Assembly: GCA_003993805.1 (NCBI GenBank)
Contig: RSEF01000031.1
Span: 56,536,892-56,600,891 of the forward strand
From: Himantopus leucocephalus
Lineage: Eukaryota; Chordata; Aves; Charadriiformes; Recurvirostridae
Direction: 5' to 3'
DNA: 64,000 bases
Positions within the stretch are counted from its first letter, which is position 1. Each line of letters opens with the position of its first letter. Positions 27,901-41,578 of this stretch are shown here, one piece after another. The translations under genes and the position numbers were made by a program. Under the pieces are notes generated by a model. It had not been told where the DNA came from, ran no database searches, and worked only from the letters and a program-made list of their open reading frames with translations.

Positions 27901-30900
27901 ATCTCTTCTCCAGTGAGACGCAGTCATCTGCCACAAGGTCTTCAGGATATGAGGAGGAAAAAGATTTTCCACATCTCTATTTGTATCAGGTTGGGAGTGT
28001 AGAAGAGCTGCCTTCTCCCCACGCATCTGCGCCCCCTTATTAAACGGTTTGCCTTCATCAGACTGGCAACGCTCATCACAGCCAGCCTTGACCTGACCCT
28101 CTTCTGAAATACGAAGAATGCCTGAGGCTTGTGATTGCTCCTCTGCTTTGCATCGTCTCTGTAAGGGACCATGGGAAATCTCATCTGACAACCACAAGGA
28201 ACGAAGAGGGGAAGTGCAGACCCCAAGGAACAAATCTACGGGAGGGCAGACAGCAGCAGCGCTCAGGCTTATTAAGTATAAAACCTCTCAGAGTTCAAAA
28301 AAGGTTGGGAGGAAAAGAAGGAGGGGGAAGAGAGAAGGAGGCAGACGGGAGAAAATTCTTCGCTGTCCCATAACGTGGTCCACCAAGGGGTGGGCTTTGG
28401 GTTACTCATGTGTCAATGGTGAGCAGCTATGGAAAAGGTCAGGTAGGAATCGTATGACAAGGGCGCAAGTAAAAATCAACAGAAGGAAGGCTCTCGCCAG
28501 CTGCCTGCGTGGCAGGAGACAGAGGAGGGAAAAAGACCACAAGCGGGATGCTCCTGGGGCTAATTAAGGGAGCCGTTCTGCACAAGGCAGATGCCAGTCT
28601 TCTTGACTGACAGCCAGGAGGAGAAGATCATATTGCGAGAAACCAAGCTGAACAAGTAAAGAGAGGGAGTGAGACGGGCCGAGAGAAAACCAAAGCTCCC
28701 CAGCAAACACAGAGCAAGAGGCTCCTCTTTCTGCTGGAAGGCACAGGCTGTGCCACCACAGGAGGTCAGGCAAGACTCCCCTCGGATGTCCTGCACAGCA
28801 CAGGCACCTACAGCAGCTGCTGCAGGTTTCATCTAATCCCAGACTCCCTCCACTGATGGATGATGGAAAATAGACTGCTGGTCTGATCCACGCGTGCCAA
28901 ATCCAAAGCCCACTAAACCCCTGGAGAGATCCCCACTGGCTTTTCTGGTATTTCAGTTAGATTCCTGTATTTTAAATGAGTATGTGGCCACAGGTGATCA
29001 GAAGAAATAAGGCAAAGCAGCACATACATGGTCTAAAATTGATTACACACCAGCTGAGAATCTAACTCAAGAGACCAAAGTGATATGCGTAGTCAGGTAA
29101 AGCCTCTTTATAAGGCAGTATATACTTTGTTTGGGTTTTTCCTAAAGGTAGACCCAATAGGGGTAATCAAACAGTTGCTGCGGCAGAGGAAAAGTCTAGA
29201 ACTGATGAGGCAAGGCAGGAGCGGGGTGGCAGGGGGTTTTGCCTGGGCAGGCAATGAAAGGGTCTTCAGACTCACAATCATTTTTCCTTCTCTCCTTAGT
29301 CCGTTTCTCCCCTGTCCCCCGACTGGGGACTCAAGAGACCTAGAAAAAGGTAGCAGTATGCCAGGTAGAGTCTCATCTCATTTGTACAGAACAGCAGCTT
29401 GCCACCTTTCTGTGTGTATCCCCAACTCACAGTCGTGTTTTCTTGCCTCAACGCACAGAGTCCAGCTGCCCACCTGATAAAAGGAAAGGTGCATAAACCC
29501 AGGTTCCTACGCAGATTTTTCAGAAAAAAAAACCCTGACATTCCTCTCTAGAGTGCTTTTGGGCAGGTTAACAGCAACTGTGGCATTTGCTAAGCATGGA
29601 CATGTACCAGAGACAAGCAAGCAAGGCTGATACATGAAAATTAACTTCTTTTTAATATAATCCTGTTGGCTGTTAGAAGCCATAATGAGGGTGTCATAAC
29701 ACTACAGCTACTGGATAGGTTCAAAACACCTTAACGCCCAGATTTCTTCTTCATTTTTTTTTCATTGTGCTGGACTGAAAAGCTTAGACTAGAAATAACT
29801 CCATCACCTGTTGAAGTACTTAAAAGCTGCCTACTTTTCTTTTCAGGGGTCTTGTTTCAGCACACAAGCAGAGGCTGACGGGGGATGTTCTCTTGTTTTG
29901 TCTACAACAGGCAGATGAAACTCCTCTGTGTTCACAAAAGGATGTATTTCAACCCCCTTGGGCTAGAGGAGGTGTTCATCCCTTGGTGGGTCTACCAGGG
30001 CAGCTGTCAGATCAGCTTCTGGAGGTTAACCATAAGATATCTTGAAGCTCTGCAGCTCCTAGTTGCCATGTCCACATCTCCTCCCTAGTCTGTCTCACAA
30101 GGCACACCAGCTGGTTCCAATCCTGCCCCAAAGGGGAGCGAGTGGGAGGCAATTTTAGCAGTTGTGTGGGTTTCCTTCTTTGGAACATGGGACAATGGAA
30201 GACAATGGGTAAACCTTGCCTGAAGATAGTCATTTGGATACAGAAGGGGACAAATTATTCAATATAAATACTTCAGGACAGGGACAAAAGCCTCAAACTA
30301 TAGAAAGCAACTGACCTTCTAACCAATATGTACTACCTCTCACTTGGTGTTCTGCAGCCTACAGAGCAAAGGGGACCAGATTCTGCTTGGCACCTCTGGA
30401 GGACTCCACAGAAATACAAATAGATAAATATCCATAATTGATCTCACTTCTCATATGTATGAGAGACACAGTCAGTTCCCGCCCCCATCTCTGATTTTAT
30501 TAGTCAGAAGAGAGAAATTCTTTCATTTCTGTGGCAAAGAGTCCTTGCTTGTCTCTTTAAAAGTTTCTAAATTTGTAATTAAGAAAAAATAAAGTGAAAA
30601 TGCCCCCAAAATAATACATAAATGCCAGTCTTCAGAGAAACTGATGGTGTGTCTGAATTTCCAATGCTAGTATCAACAGCAGTTTCAATGGCTTATAAAA
30701 AAAAATATAGAGCAACATTACAGAGAAAACACAATGGTGGCCAGAGTATGTAACCAGATGCATTTTACCAGATGCATCTTCCACTCAAAAAATGGACATT
30801 TTCTGGAAACCTCAAAGAATGCCCTAGAAAATCTCCTCTTGTATATCAACTTATGGCAAGTGTCTCTGCTTTTTTTTCAAGCTCCAATTGCTGTTAAGGC

Positions 30901-31094
30901 TTTTCTGATTGTTTACATGGACATGGGATCTTTGCAGCATATGCTTGCTTTCCTATATGTCATCCTGCTCCCATAAAAGACAACAGGAAATTGTTCATGG
31001 CAGCAAGGCTGAGTTCACAGCTAATGATGTTCAAGTAATTTCCTCATCAATTAATATTGTTGGTGTATTGAATCTGAAATACAGACCTGAAGAC
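27901..31094. other. intergenic, no supported gene
   Basis: No gene was recognised. A purine-rich patch at 28,290-28,360 creates a Lys/Arg-rich open frame of about 150 codons (28,118-28,567, plus). Its composition explains its openness, and it has no family similarity that I can see. Confidence 0.5.
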
Positions 31095-31195
31095 ACAAAG
31101 ACAGGATGTCCAGATTAAAGTCTTCGGTGACAAGGGCTAAGATGATAAGGAGAAACAAAGACACTATGTTCACAATGAAGTCCTTGGGGATAAGG
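31095..31195 (+). repeat. imperfect tandem duplication, period 60
   Basis: The 41-base unit starting ACAAAGACA at 31,095-31,135 recurs at 31,155-31,195 with about three quarters of positions matching. The spacing is exactly 60 bases and there are no indels between the copies. Both copies end in a GACAAGG/GATAAGG block. No function is apparent. It may be an old local duplication. Confidence 0.5.
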
Positions 31196-34100
31196 AGAGT
31201 CTGGCAGATTTTTTGTTGTTGTTTTACAGAAATTTTCTGTAAGTTTTCAACCCTGTCTCAGCACCTCCTTATGGAGCCATTTTCTCCGAGGAGAAGGCAG
31301 TTACCTCATCACACACCTCCAGACTAGACAGCAGAAAACCTGCATTGTGGGACATCCTGATGGCTTCTGCTGACACACAAATCTTGTATGCATTTTTGTG
31401 CAGTAGCGAAACAGCCAGCAGCCTAGCATAGACAATGTAAGAACAGTTGCTAACCGAAATAAATATAGACAGGTTTGCCATTATTTATTTATTTCCTAGT
31501 CTGAAAGGATAAAATAGGCTTTGCAGGGAAATCAGCTGCTTTTAAAGAAATTATTAAAAGTTTATGACTACAATTTGGTTCTAGGATCCTTTAAAGAATG
31601 GTTCATACTACAAAAACTACTGCATATATCAGAGCAAGACTTCATGCTCTCAGACCTGATAAGTCCTGTCATCCTGGGATGAAAGGACAACAGCTGAGCT
31701 GGTTTTTTTGTCTGAAGACTCAACAAAGAACAACCTGACAAGGGATCCCAGTCTCACTGTAACTGCTAAAAAGATGAAAAGGGATAAAAAATCATACAGC
31801 TTGAAGAAGAGCATAGGAGATATTCAGCCATGTCTTGCTCTTCCCTCGTTTCACTTAAAAGACTGTAAGCATCTGAACACATGGGTGAAAACTATGGATA
31901 CTATCATTTCTCTTGATGGTGTTACCTTCCCAGTACCATGTTGTGAGTAAGAGTGGCTTCAGGCAGAGGTTGTGGAAAAGGTATTCAAATCAGGCACCTT
32001 TTGGAGGAAAGAAGTGTCTCCTGCGAGCTCCAGAGACAACAGATCCACTAGTGAAAGTGTTTCACATTTTCAGGCTTGACCCAGGCAAGCCTCTGGAGAT
32101 GATTATTGTATTTAAAGCCACCTGGGAGGAGTTCACAGTGGTACATCTGTCCTCCATAAAAAGATGGCTGTCTACCTACAACCACCACCCTGACCCAAGT
32201 GACATGATGAAGTCCCCAGTATTGCTGAGAAATACTCATCAGTATGAGGCAAACTGCCTAAAAGAAAAAAAAAAAAGAATACATTATTTTTGAAAGTGTA
32301 GGATCCTTTTCATATTATACAATATTCTGCTGAATCTGGATATAGCAAATGTTTAAATAATGAACTGTCTCCAGAATACAGAAGTAAAATGATAGCTGTT
32401 AATTTAGAATATAATTTGTCAGTTTCAGCATGATTATACACTGGCCCCAGTCAAGCTAGCTTTCTGCTAAGGTCTACTTATTAACATATATTAAACAGAA
32501 AATTTATGAGACTATATGACTTGGAAGACAAAATTGGCACCTAATAGAACTTTTTAATGACTTCCACTATTCTGTGAAACATACAGAAAACTTTTATCTA
32601 TCTATGCTTTGAGGAAACAGGATTTTAAGCATGTGATAGAAAATAAGTTTTGACTGGATTATGTTGAGACATTAAAAAAAAAAATACATACATTGAGCAC
32701 AGCACTGTGGGGAGGAGCCCCAGAAATTTTTAACTGGACAATATCTGTTTGAAGTGATAAATTGGCTCCCTCAGTGACCAAACTGATTACAAGAAAAGTA
32801 GAAGGAGATATTGGCACCCTGGAGTCTCAAGACTGCAACTACATAAAACTGAATGAGTTTACAACTCTGACATTTTACCATGGAAGAACATAGCACTCTA
32901 TACTTATGTAAGGAATATATCTTATAGAGATTGATAGTCCTAGTGGAATTTCTTCTTGTCTAGTGCATCTATTTTTCTATGCTCCTGCATATGACCACAG
33001 CCAGACTGGGGTGCATTAACACTACAACTTCTGCAATATCATTCTACATTTCTCTCATACTTGAACCTCAGGTTTCCTGAAGACCAAATGAGCCGTGACA
33101 GGTGCTAAGAGTCTGATGATCAAATATTTTTCTTGTTCTCCATGTGCCAGTCAAGAAGACAACATAATTGTCTTTAACTGACATTGCATGATGTTCACCA
33201 ACATCACACCCTCCCAGGCAGGCATCAGACAGCAGAGCAGATGGGGTTTTACATAGTTGTTGGCTCCACAGGTAAGTGGTTCCACAACAGGTATTTTCTC
33301 AGGTTATTGAGAAGAAATCTAAGTCTAGAAGATTACTGTGGTTGTAGTGGTAATGGTGGTGTTATCATTATTTTCACAATGCACTGTATATTGCACTAGG
33401 AATAAAATGCCTCAGTCCCTTGTACAGCCACAGAGCACCAGGGTGGGCTTCATCACTTAGAGGGTTTTGAAAGCACCAGAATACGTCATGGAGTGGGATG
33501 TTGCTGATTTGAAAAGGTTGTAGCCCTGAGTACATTAAATCTTTTGGAATTATCCTGTTAATTTGTAATCTGAGATGCTTTATAAGTCTCAGTCCTAGGA
33601 GTTTATGTAAGCTCTGCTGGTAATACATGCTGTATGGCAAGTTGGTTAAGAGGAACAAATAATGCCCCTAGCTAAGAACAGAAAAATAAATCTTGATGAA
33701 GTTTAGATAAACTGATGTCAGAGAAGAAGTCCATAAATTAACAGTCTTGAATTTGGGATTGATTTTTCAGCTGATTTTTCCTCCCCCACAGTGAAGTCTT
33801 TTTGTTAACATATGTATGCAAACTAATTGACCTAATGAAGCTGTTTTGTTAGTAGAATTTTAATACAAGAGAGGGAGGCCACATTTCCAGGTCATTGGAT
33901 GTAGAGGGTCAATAGAAACATAATTTAATTATTAGAGTTTCACCTACTAGAATTTCACATTGTACCATAATTGCTCTTACAAAGCAGCTCCTACAGAGCT
34001 AGGGCTAGTCTAGCAATTCAGTGATGTCTCATAAATTTTTATTTAATTTATTGGAAATTCAAGGATGTCTGATAAAAGGTATGACCTGAAGAAAACTTCT

Positions 34101-37100
34101 AATTCCATAATATTTACGAAGCACTGAAGGTCCCCTGCATCATGAGAATCTTAGGGAGATCAAAAAGGGCTAATCAGACTCAGGTATCAATTAGCACCAG
34201 GACAGGGAACTGAAAATGTTCTTCCCTCCAGGGGTAAGGGTAGGAAGAAAGTGAACTCTTCAGAAAACAACATGACATCAGGAGAGAACTGTCAGAGCCC
34301 TCATGGACACTAACAGGCCTTCATGTCCCTGATCAGCATCCCACACCCCTGCCCATTTCCCAGGGCCCCGTTTCAGCCCAGCCTGGGCCCTCAGTCCCTG
34401 CTTACCAAGCTCAGGGGCTGCAGGACATCTCCTTGACCCTTAGGGAACAGCTGTTGCTGCACCCTGGTAATGGCACTTTGCTTGTCCCAGCTCACATCAT
34501 GCTAAAAAACTCAGTTGGGTCTCCACACGGAGCCCCTACCATTTCCCTCCCCGTTCGTGGAGGTGGCACCTCATCCCCCATGGCAGGAGCCTTTCATGGG
34601 TCTCAGGTCTCCTGCTGGGAGATCTGGGGGGCTGGGGCACATGGGATTACGTGATGAAGTTGGCACCATTAGGTCAGAGCTAAGGTCCAACCCCCCTTCC
34701 TGAGGGGCCCTTGGAGACAGACTGGTCTTGGTGGTGTACCAGTGTCTGTTCTTCAGCACCGTAGATGTTCTCCTGCACGAGGCACAGCCAGCCAGCACAT
34801 CTCCAGCAGCAGCACAGGAGGGTTTTTTTCTCCACTACCCAGCTCAGAAACATTACCTGCATTTCCTTTGAAATTCCCAGCCACTCTTTGTAGTGTGTCC
34901 TGGAAGCAATGAGTATTAATTCAGAACAATTTGGACATTTTCCTCCTAATGGACCACAAAACATTCATTAATAATTGCAACCACTAACTCACCCCTGAGT
35001 TTGGAAGTAGAAAAGAAAAATTATTGAGATCCCAGCTCCAAGCCCACCTTGCATGTAAAGTGAGGGTTCCCACTGAAATCAGGTACCACTGAAGCTGACG
35101 GCGTAGCAGTACTCTCTGGTTTGATGTCATCTGTTTGCATAAATAATTTGCTGCGCCCTGGACCCGTAACCTTCTGATTTCAGTGGGCCTTGTAGAGATG
35201 ACGGACTCCCTTTTCCTGGAACAGCTTGCAAGACCCAGGCTGGCATCAGCAGCTCACTCCTGTATCTGCCTTTATATCTTTCTAACAGCCTGTTCAGGGG
35301 CAGTTCACGTGTCTGGACGGGCTCCTGCGGTACCCGGAAAACCAAGTCTCTTAGCACCAGGTCACATATATTTTTTCCGTAATACATAGACAAATAAAAT
35401 GACCAATACCTTCTGACAGGGTGACTGTGGTCATATAGCATGGACTTCCAGGAAGCATCCAGGAAGAAAAACATGGTGGAATTATTCCATTTCAATTTCC
35501 CCACTTGCACGGAACACCCCTGGCTGGGGAGCTGCAATGGTCGGTGGTGCTCACCAGGGATCTGTCCTGCTCAGGATGGACACAAAACCTGGCTGCAGAG
35601 GTGGCACTGCCCTGCTCCCAGCCATCACGATTGCTCCTTTGTAGAACAAACAACAAAAAAAATGCACTGTAACATGGCCTAAAAAATTCTTTTTAGCAGT
35701 TATCCAAAGAAAAATAGCCAAATATGTATACAGACACTACCTTAGTATGATGCTCCAGCTACTTCCACACAAATTCCTGCAAGGGTTTTATGGAATTCAC
35801 TAAGCAGATTTTCAGGAGAAGTGAAGTTTTCCTGTTCACTTTAATTACATGAAAAATCTGCCTTCGGAGCAGTTTACACTGTCACTTCCTCTATGGCAGT
35901 GGTCCATTAATCTTCCCAATGCTACAGCGAGATTATACATATAATTCAGCATCTTTTACATTTTCACTGCGGAGTTCTTGCAAAATTTAAGAGGCTGCAT
36001 GGCACATCCCAGGGAAAAGGGTCTCGGGTGATTTTGGCAGAGCATCGGTTTTACTCTAAGTGTATAACTTTATTTATTATAGAAACAATTTCAACCCTTA
36101 AAAATTTCCAGCCGGCACTACAGGCAACTGCCACGATAACAAAACAAAAGGGATCCACGAGATGAACAGCCGGATTTAAAATTCTTTCTTGTATTCTGCA
36201 CAGAGCCAAATCACCTCAAGCCAAATGAAACAGAAGCACATTTGAAATGGAAGAACATTAATACTGAAGGCATGCTTCTTTGGGAACAGGTTTAAGGATT
36301 TCCACCAGTACCCAAACAGGAAAGAAAAAACCTGAAAGTATTTCTCCAGGGACACACCACCTTCTACAGGACAAACCAAACCAGCACAAGGCATTTTTAG
36401 AGATAATTGCAGAGCGATGCATGTCTAGGTTGGAGGACATTTGCACAGAGTTTTTGAATTCATGTTCTCTACTGTTTCCCTTTTGTTCTTTTCCGTCTGC
36501 TCTCCCTTGGGCCTGAATGTTTGTTTTCTTCAATATCACAGTTTCTTTACTCTGAAAAGCAGCCATACTGTTGGAGGAATATTTCTGTGTAAGGTAAAAT
36601 ACAACAAGGACAGCATATCATTCCTATATTTCACAAAGGCATCACTTTGCCAGCAGTGATGCGGGCGCTGGACCACAGCTATTTTTGTTCAGTGCTCAGA
36701 CTTAGAGCTACGGACCTCTGCTCCACCGCTCGCTGATTAGGGGCAGGATTTGTAACGACCCCGCACCTCATTTCACAGGCTGTGGTTTCAGACTGGTTGA
36801 ATGTGGGATTTTCAAGGAGTGAGGCTAAAACTGTCCTTTTCTCTTAGGCGTCACGTTTTTGAAGTTACGGTTGTAACTGGAAAAAAACTATTCAGGTTCT
36901 TGGAGAGCCTTGATTAATACTTTGTGACAGAAAAATGCAGCTGGGAGTGAAAAACCTGCTCATTGTTGATAAGAAAAAACGCTGCAACTTCAAGGATAAG
37001 AGCTTGGCGAGTTTCAGCCTGTGGAAAGCTGCTGTTCAGAGCAAGCAGACAGCCCGCCCTGCCCTGCAAAACCGAGGGGCCAGCACTTGCAAAGTGGCAG

Positions 37101-40100
37101 AAATGGCTAATACACTCGCTGATCCGCCCCACAGCCCCTCCTCCTACCCCAGGGCCCCACCTCTCCTCCCCATCCCACCGCTCTCTCGTGGCCCCATCAC
37201 ACCACAACACCTCCCGGGAACCAGGACCGCCTCCAAACCACGTTGCAGACACCCAGAGCATCCCTGCAGAGCCGGACAAAGACCCAGCCGCGTTGTGCTG
37301 CCTTGCAGGTGAGACACAGAAAGCTGCCCCTGCCTCATCGACTGGGGATTGAATATCTCTGAACAGTTGTGCTCCTGAAGATGCGTTTTAAGTAAAAGCA
37401 TCTGTGGCAGTGCTACTCCTGCTAAGGTGGAGCTGGGCACTTTTCATTGTGGGCCCTTTTCACTGAGAAGACCAGCTTCAGCTGGAAGAAAACAATGAAA
37501 CAGGGCTTAAAATCTTGTGCATTTTTTTGTCAGAGAGTAAATGCCTTCCACTGCAGACATGTAGGAATGGCAGAAATGCTGTTTTTCTCAAGAGGACACC
37601 TGATCATGTGATGGTGCTGGCCGGGATGAGGAAGAGAGGAAATCATCCCGCCGCCGCCGCTGATGGCCTCTTCGGACCGCCTCTGGAGACCTGCAGCTGA
37701 ATCTGCTGCCTCTCTGGGCAGAGAGCTTGGGTCCTGGACATCTGAGAGGCAACTCACGGGGCCAAACAAAATGTGTTGCTTCTCCTTCTGTGGCTCTGAT
37801 CACCCCGCTGAACCTCCAAGCTAACGGCATGAGACTGCCCTCCTGGAGAGAGGAAGGTGAAAGGCCACAATGATCAATTAGCTGGTGTTAATGAAATGTT
37901 CTGTACCTGCAAAAGCTCACTAGGATGCATAGAAAGAAGTCCTTTATTTGGAAAACTCACTGTTACAAAAGAATGCCTAAGTGCTGGAGGTGCAGGATTT
38001 TGCCTCAGCGCAGTCGCTAGAGGTGGTTTCATCGCCCACCAGAGACGGACCGCGGAGCCGGAGACAGCAGACCCCGGCACAGTGCGTTGCTGGTGATGCC
38101 TCGGGTGGGTGGATGGAGGTTGCTCACTCCTGGGGTTGTCTGTCTTTCTCCCACCCTGGAGGAATGATGGGGCGCAGAGCTCCAAGGGTGCTCTTTGGGC
38201 ACAAGCCAGAAAAACCCGTCTCTGACTCATGCAGCAGGATTTAATGAAATAAATGGAATAATGCACTTTGATTATGAACACTGATAAATTAGTTCAGAAA
38301 ATGGATCATCCAATCATGGTATTAAGATGAAGAAAGCTCCGTCATATGTAAGTGGAGAGGGTTATAGAGCAGGTAAAGAGCTGTATGCAGAAATCAATGT
38401 GAGTTTCCATCCTAAATCAATATTCCTTTATGTTCCCAAGCAGCACTACTTACCTACAAACAGGCTAAGAAATTATTTGCAACAAGCAATTCAAATCTTT
38501 AGGCAGCTAGCATAGAGCATGCTGATGTACTGAAATTATAAAACTTATCCAGAAAAAGCATTCAGAATCAGGCAGATGCAAAATGTTCAGGAAGTTTGTT
38601 CCAAAACTTGCAGGAATTTAATCTCTTTGTTAGGCTTCAAAAATAACATGAGTCAGTAGCAAATTTATACCACTGACTCGGAAGAAACAAATTACATTTT
38701 CTGGCAAATAGTAAGCTATCAGCTTGAAGAAATAAAAGTGAAAAAATGTATATACAAGGTTTAGCACTTTCGTCTGTTTTCTTATCTCACGAATGTCTTG
38801 ATGTTAAGAGTGTTCCTCTGAGGTTAAGCCTATATCTAAAACTCTGTCTACCACAGCATTATTTCTTAGCTTTTGTAATAAGTTCCCATGGAGGCCAAGA
38901 ACTAATTGTCATGAAAAATAGAGTTTTCATCCGAGCCTGAACCTGTGTTCACAGCCGTCTTTCCAGAAAAGATGATTACTGGCATAGCTGTTCTCCTGTC
39001 TCTCCACTGCTGCTTTCCTCTTCGGAAGCAGCTGCAAATACATCAATATTACCTGTGGAAATGCTACGCACACAGAAAATCACATTTACTGGAATTTTCA
39101 GCTTATACTGTTACTGTAAAGTTTGAGATCCCTTAGGTGGGTTACTTTGTTCACTCTCCTTTAGGTGATGCAAATTCTTCCTTAATAAAATGCTTCGTAT
39201 TATTTCTAGAACTACTCCACGATGAGGCTTCACCTGCACAGACAGACAGACAGAGAGCAGCACTGGTCTGGGGCAGGAACAGAGTTCTCTTGGATGGCAC
39301 ACCTGATGACTTGATGATGAATCCCAAATTGGCTGCTCAGTCTGCGTTCACTTCTCTTGACTCTACCACTGTAGGCAAACCAAGCTGAGAAGACCAGACA
39401 GCATGGCATCCCAACCTGTGTGGCTGCATGCAAGTCACAGCTCTTGACATGCTCCTCCAGCTGGGGCAAACTTTGCATTTTAATGATAAGTTTCTTACAA
39501 TTAATATGGTTCACATTAAAGGACTGGCTGTTAGCAGGGTTTGGGCAGCTCTGAAGGTAGTTTGGGGTCTTTGTTCTGTAACATCAAATATGGTTGCTGT
39601 AATGTTACAGCAAAGAAATTAAGCGGTGAGCTAGGAACCACTGCATCAGATTTAAGATGTATCATAAATCAGCTAAATGCCATGTCACAAGGCTTACTGG
39701 AAATGGAGACCTCCTTAAGAGGTATTCAAGAAATGGTGAAGAACAGACCCATCCAGAAAAATGCAAACATCAGAGGGTAATCTGAGTTACGGAAGTCACG
39801 GAGAGAACTGACGACTGACTTGCTACTGCCTGAGTTACTAAGAGAAGATATAAAGCCAACTACCAATAACGGTAACCTGAATGCCAGCCCAAAGCCCTGG
39901 TTCTGGGTACTGGGAGTTCTTCTTAGGATGATGCTGAGTGAAGATTGTCCCATGGGAATTGTTCTTCCACTGACTGCATCTTCTGTGCACAGAAGTAAGC
40001 AACAGCAGCTAAGGATACGGCTCTGTTACTCATGGTTAGATACAGCTTTTCAGGGTTGAAGTGGCCATTTTTCCCTTTGTACTAGGCTACCATTTACCCA

Positions 40101-41538
40101 AGCAGGCCTTCTTGCTGTGCTCCTGGGGACAGTTTCTGAACCTGAAGGTGGCACCCAGCTTTTTGAAAGTCGTCAATTAAAAAAAAGACAAAAAAACTGC
40201 CAGAAATACCAATGGTGCTACAGCAAGAATCAATTTTTAAAGGAGGGGAGGGAAATGCCACCATTTAAAAAACTTTAAGGAAAGAAATAAATCTATTTCT
40301 TCTGTCTTGCTGGAATTCAGTGTTACTTACCAGCCAGTGGACTCATGCGTTTTGTCCCTGTCTTCACAGTGACATTGGCTTTGATTATTCCTTGTGCAAT
40401 CATAAGTAATACTATGCCAGCAGTCCACCACTTCAGTTCAAACGACAGTACTTAATGTACTGCCTGAAATCCTAGTTGTCTGCAGATGTGAAGTTGGCTA
40501 GTATTGGGGTGAGGGGCAATCATATAAAATTTTAACTAGAGCAGCTGAAACATATGAGAAACAAATGCATTTGTTTGTTCAATTCAGTGTTATCAGTGCA
40601 CAGTGAGAGCTGCATAGTCTGTGAAATTTAACCTGTTTCAGCTAAAGGAAATGAGACTCTTCCCTTTGACTTTGAGTGAGAGTGGACGGGGCCCTGAATT
40701 TGAAACAGTGAATCAGTTTTGAAAAGATGCTACAAGGCTGTTGTTTGAATGAACGTATATATGTTGAAAAGGCTGCTGTGCTCTCATGCAGCAATGAAAT
40801 TATGCAGAACGTGGACCATGCAAAGAAGCTTATATTTTATTGAGTCTGTTAGTGCCAATGTAGCTTAATTTTGCAGCAAGCAAACCATTTTAACTTGAAT
40901 TTTCTTGTTTCAGGACCAGAGCAATGGAACGCCTCTGTTGTTCCAAAATGTGTATTTGATAAGGACTACCGGGAACGCAATGTCTTTTTCAAGCATGGGT
41001 GCTTGCTTTTATACATGGCACACGGAGACAGAAACTGCAATGATGATGATTTTTTTTCTTCCAGTGCTTTTTCCACTAAAGCACCATTAAGTCTTTACAA
41101 ATATATGGCTCATAATTCCAGTCCTATGACTGCACGTTGTATTTCCTGTCTAACTCAATTAGTGTATTTATCCCTACTAACTCTTGCTGGCACCTGAGTA
41201 GAAATGTGATGACACTGAGCATTCCTGGCGGAGCAGAATCATCTGCCACTGCCAGGCAGGACTGCAACAAGAAAAATCCCAGCAGACAGAAGATAACTAC
41301 TAACTGTGCTCCTCCACCCAAGAGACCCCGGGTGTAATTCCAGTTGTGTCATCATTTCGAAAAAGCTAAGAAAAGGAAAGGAATTTTCTTTTTCTTGACA
41401 ATTTTTTTTTTTATTTTTATCTGCATTCTCTTTTTCTTGTGCAGTTTGCTTTGTAAATAGTGGGTATAAATTCATCTCTCTTTTTCAAGAGCATTCCTGC
41501 TGAAAGGGCCGCACCCGCCTTTTAATTCTGCACCAAAA
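31196..41538. other. intergenic, no supported gene
   Basis: I found no host exon or named repeat in this 10-kb stretch. GC-richer patches at about 34,280-34,700, 37,040-37,330 and 37,980-38,200 carry overlapping open frames on both strands that do not resemble known proteins. A (CCG)4 run lies at 37,648-37,659 and a (CAGA)n run at about 39,238-39,255. Confidence 0.5.
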
Positions 41539-41578
41539 ACTCTGCACGGACACGCGCTGGGGATTTGCCGTGCAGAGT
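41539..41578. repeat. perfect inverted repeat, 11-bp stem
   Basis: ACTCTGCACGG at 41,539-41,549 is the exact reverse complement of CCGTGCAGAGT at 41,568-41,578. The loop is 18 bases and contains ACACGCGC. It would form a strong hairpin in DNA or RNA of either strand. There is no adjacent gene whose end it could mark, and its role is unknown. Confidence 0.75.

Noticed and set aside
28118..28567. 149-codon Lys/Arg-rich plus-strand frame
   Set aside because: Purine-rich composition removes stops. It does not resemble any ribosomal or histone protein.
33184..33280. Consensus-like splice donor (CACAG|GTAAGT) after an open frame
   Set aside because: An isolated donor without an acceptor, partner exon or recognisable peptide. 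It is expected by chance in this length.
36935..37352. Overlapping plus-strand frames of about 125 codons near a CpG-richer patch
   Set aside because: Proline-rich translation from C-rich DNA with no family match. The patch is too weak to call a promoter.
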